A stretch of DNA of 64,000 bases, from NCBI RefSeq assembly GCF_040545475.1, contig NZ_JBEPMA010000001.1, positions 62,001 to 126,000 of the forward strand, written 5' to 3'. Source of the DNA: Peptoniphilus_A olsenii. GTDB lineage: Bacteria; Bacillota; Clostridia; Tissierellales; Peptoniphilaceae. Position 1 is the first letter of the stretch. Each line of letters starts with the position of its first letter. Shown one piece after another: positions 1 to 7,843 of the stretch. The notes under the pieces were generated by a model. The model was given only the letters and a program-made list of their open reading frames with translations, did not search any database and was not told the DNA's origin. The position numbers were made by a program, and so were the translations under genes.

Positions 1-354
1 ATGAGTAAATTAGGAATGGCATTAGGTGCAGATCCTCATACATTCAATGGCTTGTCTGGTATTGGAGATTTAATTGTTACTTGCACAAGTATGCATTCTA
101 GAAATAGAAGAGCTGGAATTCTACTTGGTGAAGGTAAAACTATGGACGAAGCTTGTAAAAATGTAGGTCAAGTAGTGGAAGGAATTAAAACTGTTGCTGC
201 TGCATATGAACTTGCAAAAGAAAAAAATATTGAGATGCCTATTACAAATATGATTTATAAAGTTTTATATGATAATTACGATCCTCTTAAAGCTGTGGAA
301 GATTTAATGGGCAGAAAAAACAAGGTCGAAATTGAACAAATTTTTTACGAGTAA
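1..354 (+). CDS. gpsA: Glycerol-3-phosphate dehydrogenase [NAD(P)+], C-terminal part
   Basis: This is the C-terminal 117 residues of GpsA, which reduces dihydroxyacetone phosphate to sn-glycerol 3-phosphate for phospholipid synthesis in the cytoplasm. The visible part carries the C-terminal helical substrate domain with the family block GLSGIGDLIVTCTS followed by HSRNRRAG (around visible residues 18-38), which includes the conserved Asp and the Arg-Asn pair that bind substrate. The N-terminal Rossmann domain lies upstream of the window, so the in-frame ATG at base 1 is an internal methionine and not the start. The reading frame ends in TAA and no clear terminator follows. Confidence 0.93.
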   Translation: MSKLGMALGADPHTFNGLSGIGDLIVTCTSMHSRNRRAGILLGEGKTMDEACKNVGQVVEGIKTVAAAYELAKEKNIEMPITNMIYKVLYDNYDPLKAVEDLMGRKNKVEIEQIFYE

Positions 355-375
355 TATCAATTAGATATATTTTTA

Positions 376-384
376 TGATATAAT
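376..384 (+). promoter_or_regulatory. Putative extended -10 promoter
   Basis: TGaTATAAT lies between gpsA and the HlyD-like gene, 21 bases upstream of its TTG start. No good -35 box sits 17 bases upstream, so this would be an extended -10 promoter only. Confidence 0.45.
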
Positions 385-404
385 AATAGCGATTAGGTGG
401 TATT

Positions 405-1658
405 TTGAACACAAAATCCAAGAAAAAAAATAAATTCTTTTACAGACGATTATTCGCCTTGATTTTTCTCTTAATCTTTATTTTTTTTATAGTTAAATTT
501 ATAAGAGGAAAAACTATAAACGATTATAAAACTGTATTTCCAACTCTTACTACATACGAAGACGATTTTAATACTGAATTATATAATTTGTATAATGAAA
601 AGGTCTACTATGCAAAAGGTGATGGAGTGGCAGTTTTTAACGCAAGCGAAGGTCAAAAAGTACCAGTAGGTTATGAAGTTTGTTACTTGAACTTAATGGA
701 AGACGTATCTTCATTAAAAGATCAACTTATAAAAATAGAAGCCGCTATTAATTTAAAAGAAGGAATAGAACCTGAAATTGATGGAGATAAAAAAATTAAA
801 TTTAATAATGGAATACAACAAATTATCAAAGAAAAAAAATATGATAAACTTTATAATGATATTGATTCATTAAATTTAGAAAATAAGGTTACTTATAGTG
901 CTTCTGAATTAAAAGATTATATTGATTTATCAGATAGTGAACTTTTAGCACAAAAAAAAGAAATAGAAAATAAAATAGAAAAATATAATATTTCTTATCA
1001 AGCTGAGTTTTCTGGAATTGTTTCTTATAAAATTGATGGCGTTGAAGATAAGTTTGATATTAATAAACTTGATAGCATTAATTATAGTTTTCTGAAGAAA
1101 AATTTTGATTTTACGAATGTTGAAATGAATTCGCAAGTCAAAACAGGAGATGCGTTATTTAAAATAATAGATAATTTTTCTTGGAAAATGGCTTGTACAG
1201 TAGATAATATTTCAAAGATTAAAAATTATAATATAGGTGATACTGTAAGAATAGAAGTAGATAATTCTAATATGATTTATGGAATTATTGAAAAAATAAA
1301 TAAAACAGGAAATAAAGCTGTAATTATTGTTGATTTAGATATGTATATTGAGGATATGTATTCAAATAGAGTACATGAAGGTAAAATTGTAGTTGAGAAA
1401 ACTAAAGGTTATGAGATACCAAAGTCGACTTTAATTGAAAGAGACAATATGACAGGGGTTTATGTACAAGAAATTAAAGGATTAGTTAAATTTGTACCTG
1501 TTGAAATCGTAAGCGAAAAGCCTGAATCTGTATTTATTAATAGAGGCAATAAACAATCTGTAATACAAATTGGCAAAAAAACATATAAAACTGTTACAGT
1601 TAATGATGCTATAGTTATAAATCCTAGAACTGTTGACGAATCAAGAATATTAAACTGA
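405..1658 (+). CDS. HlyD-like membrane fusion (adaptor) protein
   Basis: This is a 417-residue protein with a basic N-terminus and one transmembrane helix (about residues 14-33), then an extracellular part. Two half-lipoyl-like stretches (GDGVAVFNASEGQKVPVG near 67-85, and QAEFSGIVSYKIDG near 200-212) flank a helical hairpin (about 95-195). This is the HlyD/membrane-fusion adaptor layout. Such proteins normally bridge an export pump, but no pump gene is next to it. The TTG start is supported by AGGTGG at 395-400. The gene begins the operon leading to yggS and sepF, so a role at the division site or envelope is possible but is only inference. The family assignment rests on architecture, not on a diagnostic motif. 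Confidence 0.65.
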   Translation: MNTKSKKKNKFFYRRLFALIFLLIFIFFIVKFIRGKTINDYKTVFPTLTTYEDDFNTELYNLYNEKVYYAKGDGVAVFNASEGQKVPVGYEVCYLNLMEDVSSLKDQLIKIEAAINLKEGIEPEIDGDKKIKFNNGIQQIIKEKKYDKLYNDIDSLNLENKVTYSASELKDYIDLSDSELLAQKKEIENKIEKYNISYQAEFSGIVSYKIDGVEDKFDINKLDSINYSFLKKNFDFTNVEMNSQVKTGDALFKIIDNFSWKMACTVDNISKIKNYNIGDTVRIEVDNSNMIYGIIEKINKTGNKAVIIVDLDMYIEDMYSNRVHEGKIVVEKTKGYEIPKSTLIERDNMTGVYVQEIKGLVKFVPVEIVSEKPESVFINRGNKQSVIQIGKKTYKTVTVNDAIVINPRTVDESRILN

Positions 1659-1668
1659 GGTGATCATT

Positions 1669-2355
1669 GTGGATTTAGAAACGAATTTAAAGCATGTTAT
1701 GGAAGGTATTGAAGAATCAAAATTAAAATCTCCATTTAAAAGAAATGTAGAGCTTATAGCGGTATCGAAAACTCATTCAACACAAATGATAAAAGAAGTC
1801 AGAGACTTAGGTATTAAAAACTTTGGAGAAAATAAAGTTCAGGAATTAATGGAAAAAATTGAAGAAATCCAAGGCGTAAATTTTCACTTAATTGGCAATT
1901 TGCAAACTAACAAGGTTAAATATATTTACGACAAAGTCAAGTTAATCCAATCATTAGATAGAATTAAATTAGCAAAAGAAATAAATAAAAGAGCATTGAA
2001 AGATGAAATAAAAGTCAATTGTCTAGTTCAAATCAACATAGGCGATGAAGACTCTAAATTTGGAATTAAATACAACGAAACTGAAGATTTCATTTATCAA
2101 CTACAAGATTTTGAAAATTTAAATATTCTAGGTTTAATGGCAATTGCGCCCCATACTTCAGATGAAGCTTTACTTAGAAAATGTTTTGAAAAAATGAACA
2201 ATATGTTTGAAATCCTTAAGTCGATGCGATATAGTAATGTAGATATGAAATATCTATCTATGGGTATGAGTAATGATTATAAAATTGCAATTGAAGAGGG
2301 TTCAAATATGGTAAGAATAGGTTCTAAAATTTTTGGAAATAGAAATTATAATTAG
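1669..2355 (+). CDS. yggS: YggS/PLPBP-family pyridoxal phosphate-binding protein
   Basis: This is a 228-residue single-domain TIM-barrel protein of the YggS/YlmE/PROSC family, which binds PLP and helps PLP and amino acid homeostasis without a known catalytic reaction. The PLP lysine block LIAVSKTHS, the segment GENKVQEL, HLIGNLQTNK and the C-terminal SMGMSNDYKIAIEEGSNMVR match the family. I chose the GTG at 1669 because GAGGTGA (1657-1663) is optimally spaced for it; an in-frame GTG at 1660 lies inside that ribosome binding site. The gene sits just before sepF, the usual Firmicute division-cluster arrangement. Confidence 0.9.
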   Translation: MDLETNLKHVMEGIEESKLKSPFKRNVELIAVSKTHSTQMIKEVRDLGIKNFGENKVQELMEKIEEIQGVNFHLIGNLQTNKVKYIYDKVKLIQSLDRIKLAKEINKRALKDEIKVNCLVQINIGDEDSKFGIKYNETEDFIYQLQDFENLNILGLMAIAPHTSDEALLRKCFEKMNNMFEILKSMRYSNVDMKYLSMGMSNDYKIAIEEGSNMVRIGSKIFGNRNYN

Positions 2356-2364
2356 GAGGACATT

Positions 2365-2820
2365 ATGGCAGAAAAAACTATGGATAAACTAAAAAAAATA
2401 TTTGGTTTTGCTGATGAATATGAATATGAAGGTTATGACGATGATTACGGTGAAGATATTGATGATAGCGAGGTAGTTGATACTCCAGCTCAAACTAATA
2501 CAAGTATATTTAAAAAATCAACTAAAACTAAGAATAGTACTGATGCTGGTATGGTAATTACCGTTCATGAACCACTTTCTTATGATGAATCTCCACTTAT
2601 TGTTGATGATTTAAGAGATTATAAAGCTGTTGTTTTAAATTTCGAACAATTAGATTTAGAAGTTAAAAGACAAATTTTTGATTTTGTAAGTGGCGCTCTT
2701 TATGCATTAGATGGAAAAATTCAAAAAGTAAACAAAGATATTTTTATTTTAGCTCCACATAATGTTGCTATAGATGGATTGAAAGAACAATTAAAAAATA
2801 ATGGAATGTTCCCTTGGTAA
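2365..2820 (+). CDS. sepF: Cell division protein SepF
   Basis: SepF (151 residues) is an FtsZ-binding protein that tethers and aligns FtsZ filaments at the septal membrane. The N-terminus is a short amphipathic helix (MAEKTMDKLKKIFGF), consistent with the membrane anchor. An acidic linker with many Asp/Glu/Tyr follows (about residues 17-35), then the compact SepF domain (about 62-148) with the typical VVLNFEQLDLEVKRQIFDFVSGALYALDG block. AGGAGGA overlaps the yggS stop codon and gives a strong start. SepF matters more than usual here because MinCD and DivIVA are not found at their usual sites. Confidence 0.93.
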   Translation: MAEKTMDKLKKIFGFADEYEYEGYDDDYGEDIDDSEVVDTPAQTNTSIFKKSTKTKNSTDAGMVITVHEPLSYDESPLIVDDLRDYKAVVLNFEQLDLEVKRQIFDFVSGALYALDGKIQKVNKDIFILAPHNVAIDGLKEQLKNNGMFPW

Positions 2821-3596
2821 ATATCGATAGAGATAAATTAATTGGTCACATCAATAATTTAGAAGATAAAGAAGAAATTAAAAGAGTTATTGATAAGGTA
2901 GAAATTGTTCTAAATAGATATCTAATAACTTCAACTGATTTTTTAAATCCACATGAGCTAAATTTAGCTATATCTGTGCTAAATAGATTTAAAAATGAAG
3001 TTTTTTTTGAAATTGATGGTGGCTATTATGGTGCTGAAAACTGTATCATTTATCTTTATCCTCATTATGAATTAAACATTCCGAAAAGGGATATAGACAT
3101 CTTTAGGTTTGATTCTAACTCTACAATTAAACATAGTGATGTACTTGGTTCTCTATTGGGACTAGGTATAGAGCGAAAAAAAATAGGTGATATTTTAATT
3201 GACAAAAAATACACTTATTTTTTTGTTAAAAATGAGATTTCAAATTTTATTGAAATTAGTTTAAATAAAATTTCTAAATATAATATTTCACTTGAGCCTG
3301 TAGAAAAGATATCTACTCTTCCCAAAAAAGAATATATTTATAAAAATATTTTTGTAGCATCACCAAGAATTGACAATATAGTTTCTAGTTTTTGCAATGT
3401 ATCCAGATCTGTTGCAAAAGATAAAATTAAAAGTGGTGATGTAAAAGTTAATTTTGCCGTTGAATACAGACCTCACTTTGAAGTAAACGCTAAAGATTTA
3501 ATATCTGTGAGGAAATTTGGCAGATTCAGAATTGAAGAATTTAAAAGAAAAACCAAGAAAGGCAATATTGTTCTTAGTATTAAGTACAATAAGTAA
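2814..3596 (+). CDS. ylmH: YlmH-like S4-domain RNA-binding protein
   Basis: This 260-residue protein matches the YlmH family of the Firmicute division cluster. YlmH has an N-terminal alpha/beta domain and a C-terminal S4 RNA-binding domain, and is linked to ribosome quality control (binding of stalled 50S-tRNA complexes). The S4 domain is at about residues 187-245 (RIDNIVSSFCNVSRSVAKDKI then GDVKVN). The start is a TTG overlapping the end of sepF by 7 bases without a strong Shine-Dalgarno sequence, which suggests translational coupling. The neighbours ylmG and divIVA, usually here, are missing. Confidence 0.85.
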   Translation: MVNIDRDKLIGHINNLEDKEEIKRVIDKVEIVLNRYLITSTDFLNPHELNLAISVLNRFKNEVFFEIDGGYYGAENCIIYLYPHYELNIPKRDIDIFRFDSNSTIKHSDVLGSLLGLGIERKKIGDILIDKKYTYFFVKNEISNFIEISLNKISKYNISLEPVEKISTLPKKEYIYKNIFVASPRIDNIVSSFCNVSRSVAKDKIKSGDVKVNFAVEYRPHFEVNAKDLISVRKFGRFRIEEFKRKTKKGNIVLSIKYNK

Positions 3597-3607
3597 CGGA
3601 GGACATT

Positions 3608-4090
3608 ATGTTTGTAATACTATTTAGTATAATTTTAATTTTGTTAGATCAATTCAGCAAATTCCTCGTAAAGACATATCTTTATGGTAAAGACCCCCTT
3701 GTGGTTATAGATGGTTTTCTACGTTTTTATTATATTGAAAATAGAGGAGCGGCTTTTGGCATTTTACAAGGTGCTAGATGGTTTTTAACAATAATAACTA
3801 TTATAGTTTTAATATTTTTATTGATTTTTTTAATAAAGAATTATAAAAAGTTACCTAAAATTTATTTATTCAGTATAAGCCTTCTAATAGGAGGAACTAT
3901 AGGTAATTTTATAGATAGATTAAGACTACATTATGTTATTGACTTCATAAGTTTAAAATTCTTTGATTATAATTTTGCTGTCTTTAATTTAGCTGATACT
4001 TTTATAGTCGTAGGTACAATATTAATATGTATTGGCATTATATTACATGATAATCCGAGAATTAGTTCAAAGAGAGAAAACAATGATTGA
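3608..4090 (+). CDS. lspA: Lipoprotein signal peptidase (signal peptidase II)
   Basis: LspA (160 residues) is an integral membrane aspartic protease that removes signal peptides from diacylglyceryl-modified prolipoproteins. Four hydrophobic helices are visible. The family motifs ENRGAAFGI (44-52), GGTIGNFIDR (95-104), VIDF (catalytic Asp about 112) and FNLADTFI (catalytic Asp about 130) are all intact. CGGAGGA precedes the ATG. A substrate candidate, the lipoprotein at 45978, is in the same window. The end overlaps the rluD start by 8 bases. Confidence 0.96.
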   Translation: MFVILFSIILILLDQFSKFLVKTYLYGKDPLVVIDGFLRFYYIENRGAAFGILQGARWFLTIITIIVLIFLLIFLIKNYKKLPKIYLFSISLLIGGTIGNFIDRLRLHYVIDFISLKFFDYNFAVFNLADTFIVVGTILICIGIILHDNPRISSKRENND

Positions 4091-4979
4091 CAAAACTTTC
4101 GTTATTAGAGACAATTTAATTTTAAAAAGATTAGACAAATATTTAGAAAATAAGTTAGATATTAATCGATCACAAATTAAAAAACTCATTAAAAATGGGG
4201 ATATAAAAGTTAATGGTAAAATACAAAAAGCTGGTTACTCATTAAAAAACAATGATGTTATTACAATATTATATGAGGATGAATTTCGTTTGGTACCAAG
4301 AGATATAGATTTTGATATATTATACAATGATGATTATTTAGCTATTATTTCAAAACCTATAGGATTAATTGTCCATCCAGGAGCTGGGAATAATGATTTT
4401 ACACTTGTCAACGGACTTCTTTCAAAATTTAATAAACTTTCTAACCCTATTGATGAAAATAGACCTGGAATAGTTCATAGACTTGATAAAGATACTAGTG
4501 GTTTAATGATTATTTCTAAAACTGATGAAGCTTATTATAAATTGGTCGATATGTTTAAAAATCATCAGATAGATAAACATTATTTGGCAATAGTACATGG
4601 TTACATTGACAGTGATATGATTATTGATAAACCTATTGGCAGGGATATTAACAATAGGACTAAGATGAAAGTTACTGATATTAATTCAAAAGAAGCCTAC
4701 ACAAGTTTTACTATATTAAAAAACTTTAAAGAATATACTCTCCTTGATGTTAATATTAAAACTGGAAGGACTCATCAAATAAGAGTTCATCTTTCTTACA
4801 TTAATCATCCAGTTGTCGGAGATTTAGTTTATGGTCATAAAAATAAATGGAAGATAAATACACAGCTTTTGCATGCTTATAAACTCAAATTTAAGCATCC
4901 TATAACTGGAGAAAATATAAATATAGAAGATAATTTTCCAAGTCGTTTTAAAGATTTTTTAAATAAAATTAAAAAGTAA
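4083..4979 (+). CDS. rluD: RluD-family 23S rRNA pseudouridine synthase
   Basis: This is a 298-residue pseudouridine synthase with an N-terminal S4 RNA-binding domain (SQIKKLIKNGDIKVNGK) and the RluA/RluD catalytic domain. The catalytic aspartate lies in HRLDKDTSGLMIISKT, and the family blocks GRTHQIRVHLSY and the LLHAY region follow. Family members isomerise uridines in 23S rRNA helix 69 or nearby sites; the exact target cannot be read from sequence. I chose ATG 4083, which overlaps the lspA stop. An in-frame ATG at 4032 lies deep inside lspA and would add 17 non-family residues. Confidence 0.92.
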   Translation: MIDKTFVIRDNLILKRLDKYLENKLDINRSQIKKLIKNGDIKVNGKIQKAGYSLKNNDVITILYEDEFRLVPRDIDFDILYNDDYLAIISKPIGLIVHPGAGNNDFTLVNGLLSKFNKLSNPIDENRPGIVHRLDKDTSGLMIISKTDEAYYKLVDMFKNHQIDKHYLAIVHGYIDSDMIIDKPIGRDINNRTKMKVTDINSKEAYTSFTILKNFKEYTLLDVNIKTGRTHQIRVHLSYINHPVVGDLVYGHKNKWKINTQLLHAYKLKFKHPITGENINIEDNFPSRFKDFLNKIKK

Positions 4980-4992
4980 AAGAGGTATAATT

Positions 4993-6372
4993 GTGAAAAA
5001 TTATGACGTTATTATTGTTGGAGCGGGAGCAAGTGGAGTTTTTGCTTCATATGAATTTAAAAAACTAGAGACAAAATTAAAAGTTTTAGTGATAGATAAA
5101 GGAAATACTATTTATAATAGACATTGCCCAATTAAATTAGGTAAAGTTGATAATTGTATTAACTGTGAACCATGTAATATTATGAATGGTTATGGAGGTG
5201 CTGGAACTCTTTCGGACGGTAAATATAATATTACTACAGAATTTGGTGGTCAGATGCATGATTTTCTTGGCAGAGAAGATTCAATCAAATTAATGGAGTA
5301 TGTTGATAAGGTTTTATGTGAATTTGATGGTGGTAATTCCAAATTGTACCAAACTAAAGATTCTGGCCTTAAAACATTAGCTTTAAAACATGATTTACAT
5401 TTACTTGATGCAAAAGTAAGACATTTTGGAACAGATAGAAATATTAAAATACTCGAAAAAATGTATGAGGATTCAAAAGATTATGTAGATATGTTGTTTA
5501 ATACAACAGTACTTGATATAGAGCATGAAGATGATAAATATAAAGTTTATACGAATAAAGATGAAGTATTTACTTGCAAAAAACTTGTTCTCGCTTCTGG
5601 AAGAAGTGGTTCAAAATGGATATCTAAAATATGCAAAAAATTCGGAATTGGTTTGTATTCAAATCAAGTAGATATAGGAGTCCGTGTTGAACTACCAGCA
5701 GAAGTTTTTAAACATATTACAGATGCTGTATATGAGTCTAAAATAGTATATCAAACAAAGGGATATAATGACCTAGTCCGCACATTTTGTATGAATCCTT
5801 ATGGTCAAGTTGTTGCTGAAAATACTAATGGTATAATAACAGTTAATGGACATTCATATTCTGATCCTAGTTTACAATCAGAAAATACAAATTTCGCTTT
5901 ATTAGTCAGCAATAAATTTACTGAACCATTTAAAGACTCCAACGAATACGGAGAGTCTATAGCACGTCTTTCAAATATGCTAGGTGGAGGAGTTTTGCTT
6001 CAAAGGTTTGGAGATTTGGTTAAAGGTCGTCGTTCAGATAAAAGAAGAATGGAAAAATGTTTTACTGTTCCAACATTAAAAGCTACTCCAGGTGATTTAT
6101 CATTGGTAATACCAAAAAGACAATTAGATTCAATAATTGAAATGATTTATGCCTTAGATAAAATTGCTCCTGGAACTGCCAATGAAGATACTTTATTATA
6201 TGGTGTTGAAGTTAAATTTTATAATTCTAAAGTAAACACTGATAAGAATTTTGAAACATCGCAAAAAGGATTATTTGTAGTAGGAGATGGTGGTGGAGCA
6301 ACGCACTCTTTATCTCAATCATCAGCTTGCGGTGTATATGTTGCTAGATATTTAAATGAAATTATAGGTTAA
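4993..6372 (+). CDS. FAD-dependent dehydrogenase-like protein (COG2509 type)
   Basis: This 459-residue flavoprotein has an N-terminal dinucleotide-binding motif (YDVIIVGAGASGVFASYE). It also has a cysteine-rich segment with the spacing C-P, C-x2-C-x2-C near residues 40-55 (VDNCINCEPCNIMNGYGGAG), typical of COG2509 oxidoreductases. A C-terminal FAD block (GLFVVGDGGGATHSLSQSSACG) completes it. The substrate is unknown; the cysteines could bind a metal cluster or be redox-active. The start is GTG 4993 after AGAGGT. It is the last gene of the operon and is followed at once by a hairpin terminator. Confidence 0.85.
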   Translation: MKNYDVIIVGAGASGVFASYEFKKLETKLKVLVIDKGNTIYNRHCPIKLGKVDNCINCEPCNIMNGYGGAGTLSDGKYNITTEFGGQMHDFLGREDSIKLMEYVDKVLCEFDGGNSKLYQTKDSGLKTLALKHDLHLLDAKVRHFGTDRNIKILEKMYEDSKDYVDMLFNTTVLDIEHEDDKYKVYTNKDEVFTCKKLVLASGRSGSKWISKICKKFGIGLYSNQVDIGVRVELPAEVFKHITDAVYESKIVYQTKGYNDLVRTFCMNPYGQVVAENTNGIITVNGHSYSDPSLQSENTNFALLVSNKFTEPFKDSNEYGESIARLSNMLGGGVLLQRFGDLVKGRRSDKRRMEKCFTVPTLKATPGDLSLVIPKRQLDSIIEMIYALDKIAPGTANEDTLLYGVEVKFYNSKVNTDKNFETSQKGLFVVGDGGGATHSLSQSSACGVYVARYLNEIIG

Positions 6373-6399
6373 GGGTATGTCTTTGACATACCCTTTTAT
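6373..6399 (+). terminator. Intrinsic terminator after the FAD dehydrogenase gene
   Basis: A perfect 9-bp stem GGGTATGTC/GACATACCC with a 3-base TTT loop is followed by TTTT. It begins one base after the stop codon and closes the operon that starts at the HlyD-like gene. Confidence 0.9.
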
Positions 6400-6448
6400 T
6401 TATAGAAAGGCTAATGTATAATTAAATAATATGAAATGAGGAATATAA

Positions 6449-7843
6449 ATGGAAAATTCAGATTTAATAAAAGATTTAAAGGACAATGTCAATGAATACA
6501 TGGCCTTTATTCAAGAAAATATAAATAAGAAAAATGCAATGGTTATAACACATGGTTGCCAAATGAACGAGCATGATTCTGAAAAAATAATATGGTTATT
6601 AGATAAAATGGGCTATAATCAAGTAAATGAAATAAATAAGGCTGACTTAATAGTTGTAAATACTTGTTCGGTACGCCATTCAGCAGAAGATAAAGTCTAT
6701 GGGCAATTGGGTAATCTTAAAAATTTAAAAAATTCAAAAAAAGATTTAAAAGTAGCGGTATGTGGTTGTATGATGCAAAGAGATGAATCACGAAATTATG
6801 TGATTGAGAAATTTCCTAATGTAGATATAATTTTTGGTACAAATAATATCTGGAAACTCCCTGAACTACTTTGTACATCCTATAATGGTAAAAAATTAGC
6901 TATGGATATAGAAAAAAATCCTATAGGTTTAGATGAAGGTATAGGAGCAGTGAGGGCTTTTGATTTTAAATCTTATGTAAATATAATGTACGGATGCAAC
7001 AATTTCTGCACTTACTGTATTGTTCCCTATACTAGAGGTAGAGAAACAAGCAGAGAACCAAAAGATATAATTCATGAAATAAAAAGCTTAGTTAAAAACG
7101 GTACTAAAGAAATTACTCTACTTGGTCAAAATGTAAATTCATACGGCAAGAGTTTAAATACTAAATTTACTTTTGCTAATCTTTTAGAAGAGGTAAATAA
7201 TATTGAAGGTCTAGAAAGAATTCGATTTATGACTTCTCATCCTAAAGATATTTCTAATGATTTAATTTTTTCTTTTAAAAAACTAGATAAATTATGTAAT
7301 TTCTTACATTTACCGGTGCAAGCCGGATCTACCAATGTGCTTAAGAGAATGAATAGAAAATATACTAAAGAAGATTATTTAAGAACAATTGACAAAGTAA
7401 AAAAAGTAAATCCTGATATTGCACTTTCAACAGATATAATGGTAGGTTTCCCTGGTGAAACTGAAGAGGATTTTAATGATACTCTTGATTTATGCCGTAA
7501 AGTTGAATTTGATACTTCTTTTACATTCATTTATTCAGTAAGAGAAAATACTCCTGCCGCTAAAATGCAACAAATACACGATAAAATAAAACATGATAGA
7601 TTCGAAAGATTATTAGATATTTTGTATCCTATACAAGAAAAGAAGAATAAAAAACTTGTTGGTAAAACAGTCAAGATACTTGTTGAAGATTATTCAAAGA
7701 AAAGGAACGACTTTGTCACGGGACGAACTGAAGGTTTTAAATTAGTAAACTTTAAAGGTAGTGCCGAAGATATTGGCAATATTATTGATGTAAATATAAA
7801 AGATGCTAATAGTTTTTCTTTGGAAGGTGAGAAGATTGGATAG
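6449..7843 (+). CDS. miaB: tRNA-2-methylthio-N6-dimethylallyladenosine synthase MiaB
   Basis: MiaB (464 residues) is a radical-SAM methylthiotransferase that adds the 2-methylthio group to i6A37 of tRNAs. The N-terminal UPF0004 domain has the three cluster cysteines in THGCQMNEHDSE, NTCSVR and CGCMMQRDE. The radical SAM motif CNNFCTYC with RGRETSREP follows, and a C-terminal TRAM domain occupies about residues 400-460. A TATAAT at 6417-6422 may be its promoter, though the -35 is weak. The substrate-making partner miaA is four genes downstream in the same operon. Confidence 0.95.
   Translation: MENSDLIKDLKDNVNEYMAFIQENINKKNAMVITHGCQMNEHDSEKIIWLLDKMGYNQVNEINKADLIVVNTCSVRHSAEDKVYGQLGNLKNLKNSKKDLKVAVCGCMMQRDESRNYVIEKFPNVDIIFGTNNIWKLPELLCTSYNGKKLAMDIEKNPIGLDEGIGAVRAFDFKSYVNIMYGCNNFCTYCIVPYTRGRETSREPKDIIHEIKSLVKNGTKEITLLGQNVNSYGKSLNTKFTFANLLEEVNNIEGLERIRFMTSHPKDISNDLIFSFKKLDKLCNFLHLPVQAGSTNVLKRMNRKYTKEDYLRTIDKVKKVNPDIALSTDIMVGFPGETEEDFNDTLDLCRKVEFDTSFTFIYSVRENTPAAKMQQIHDKIKHDRFERLLDILYPIQEKKNKKLVGKTVKILVEDYSKKRNDFVTGRTEGFKLVNFKGSAEDIGNIIDVNIKDANSFSLEGEKIG

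Noticed and set aside
3601..4090. T-box, SAM, FMN or other riboswitch in leader regions
   Set aside because: The leaders in this window are short, and I saw no T-box sequence, no K-turn or other recognisable aptamer core.
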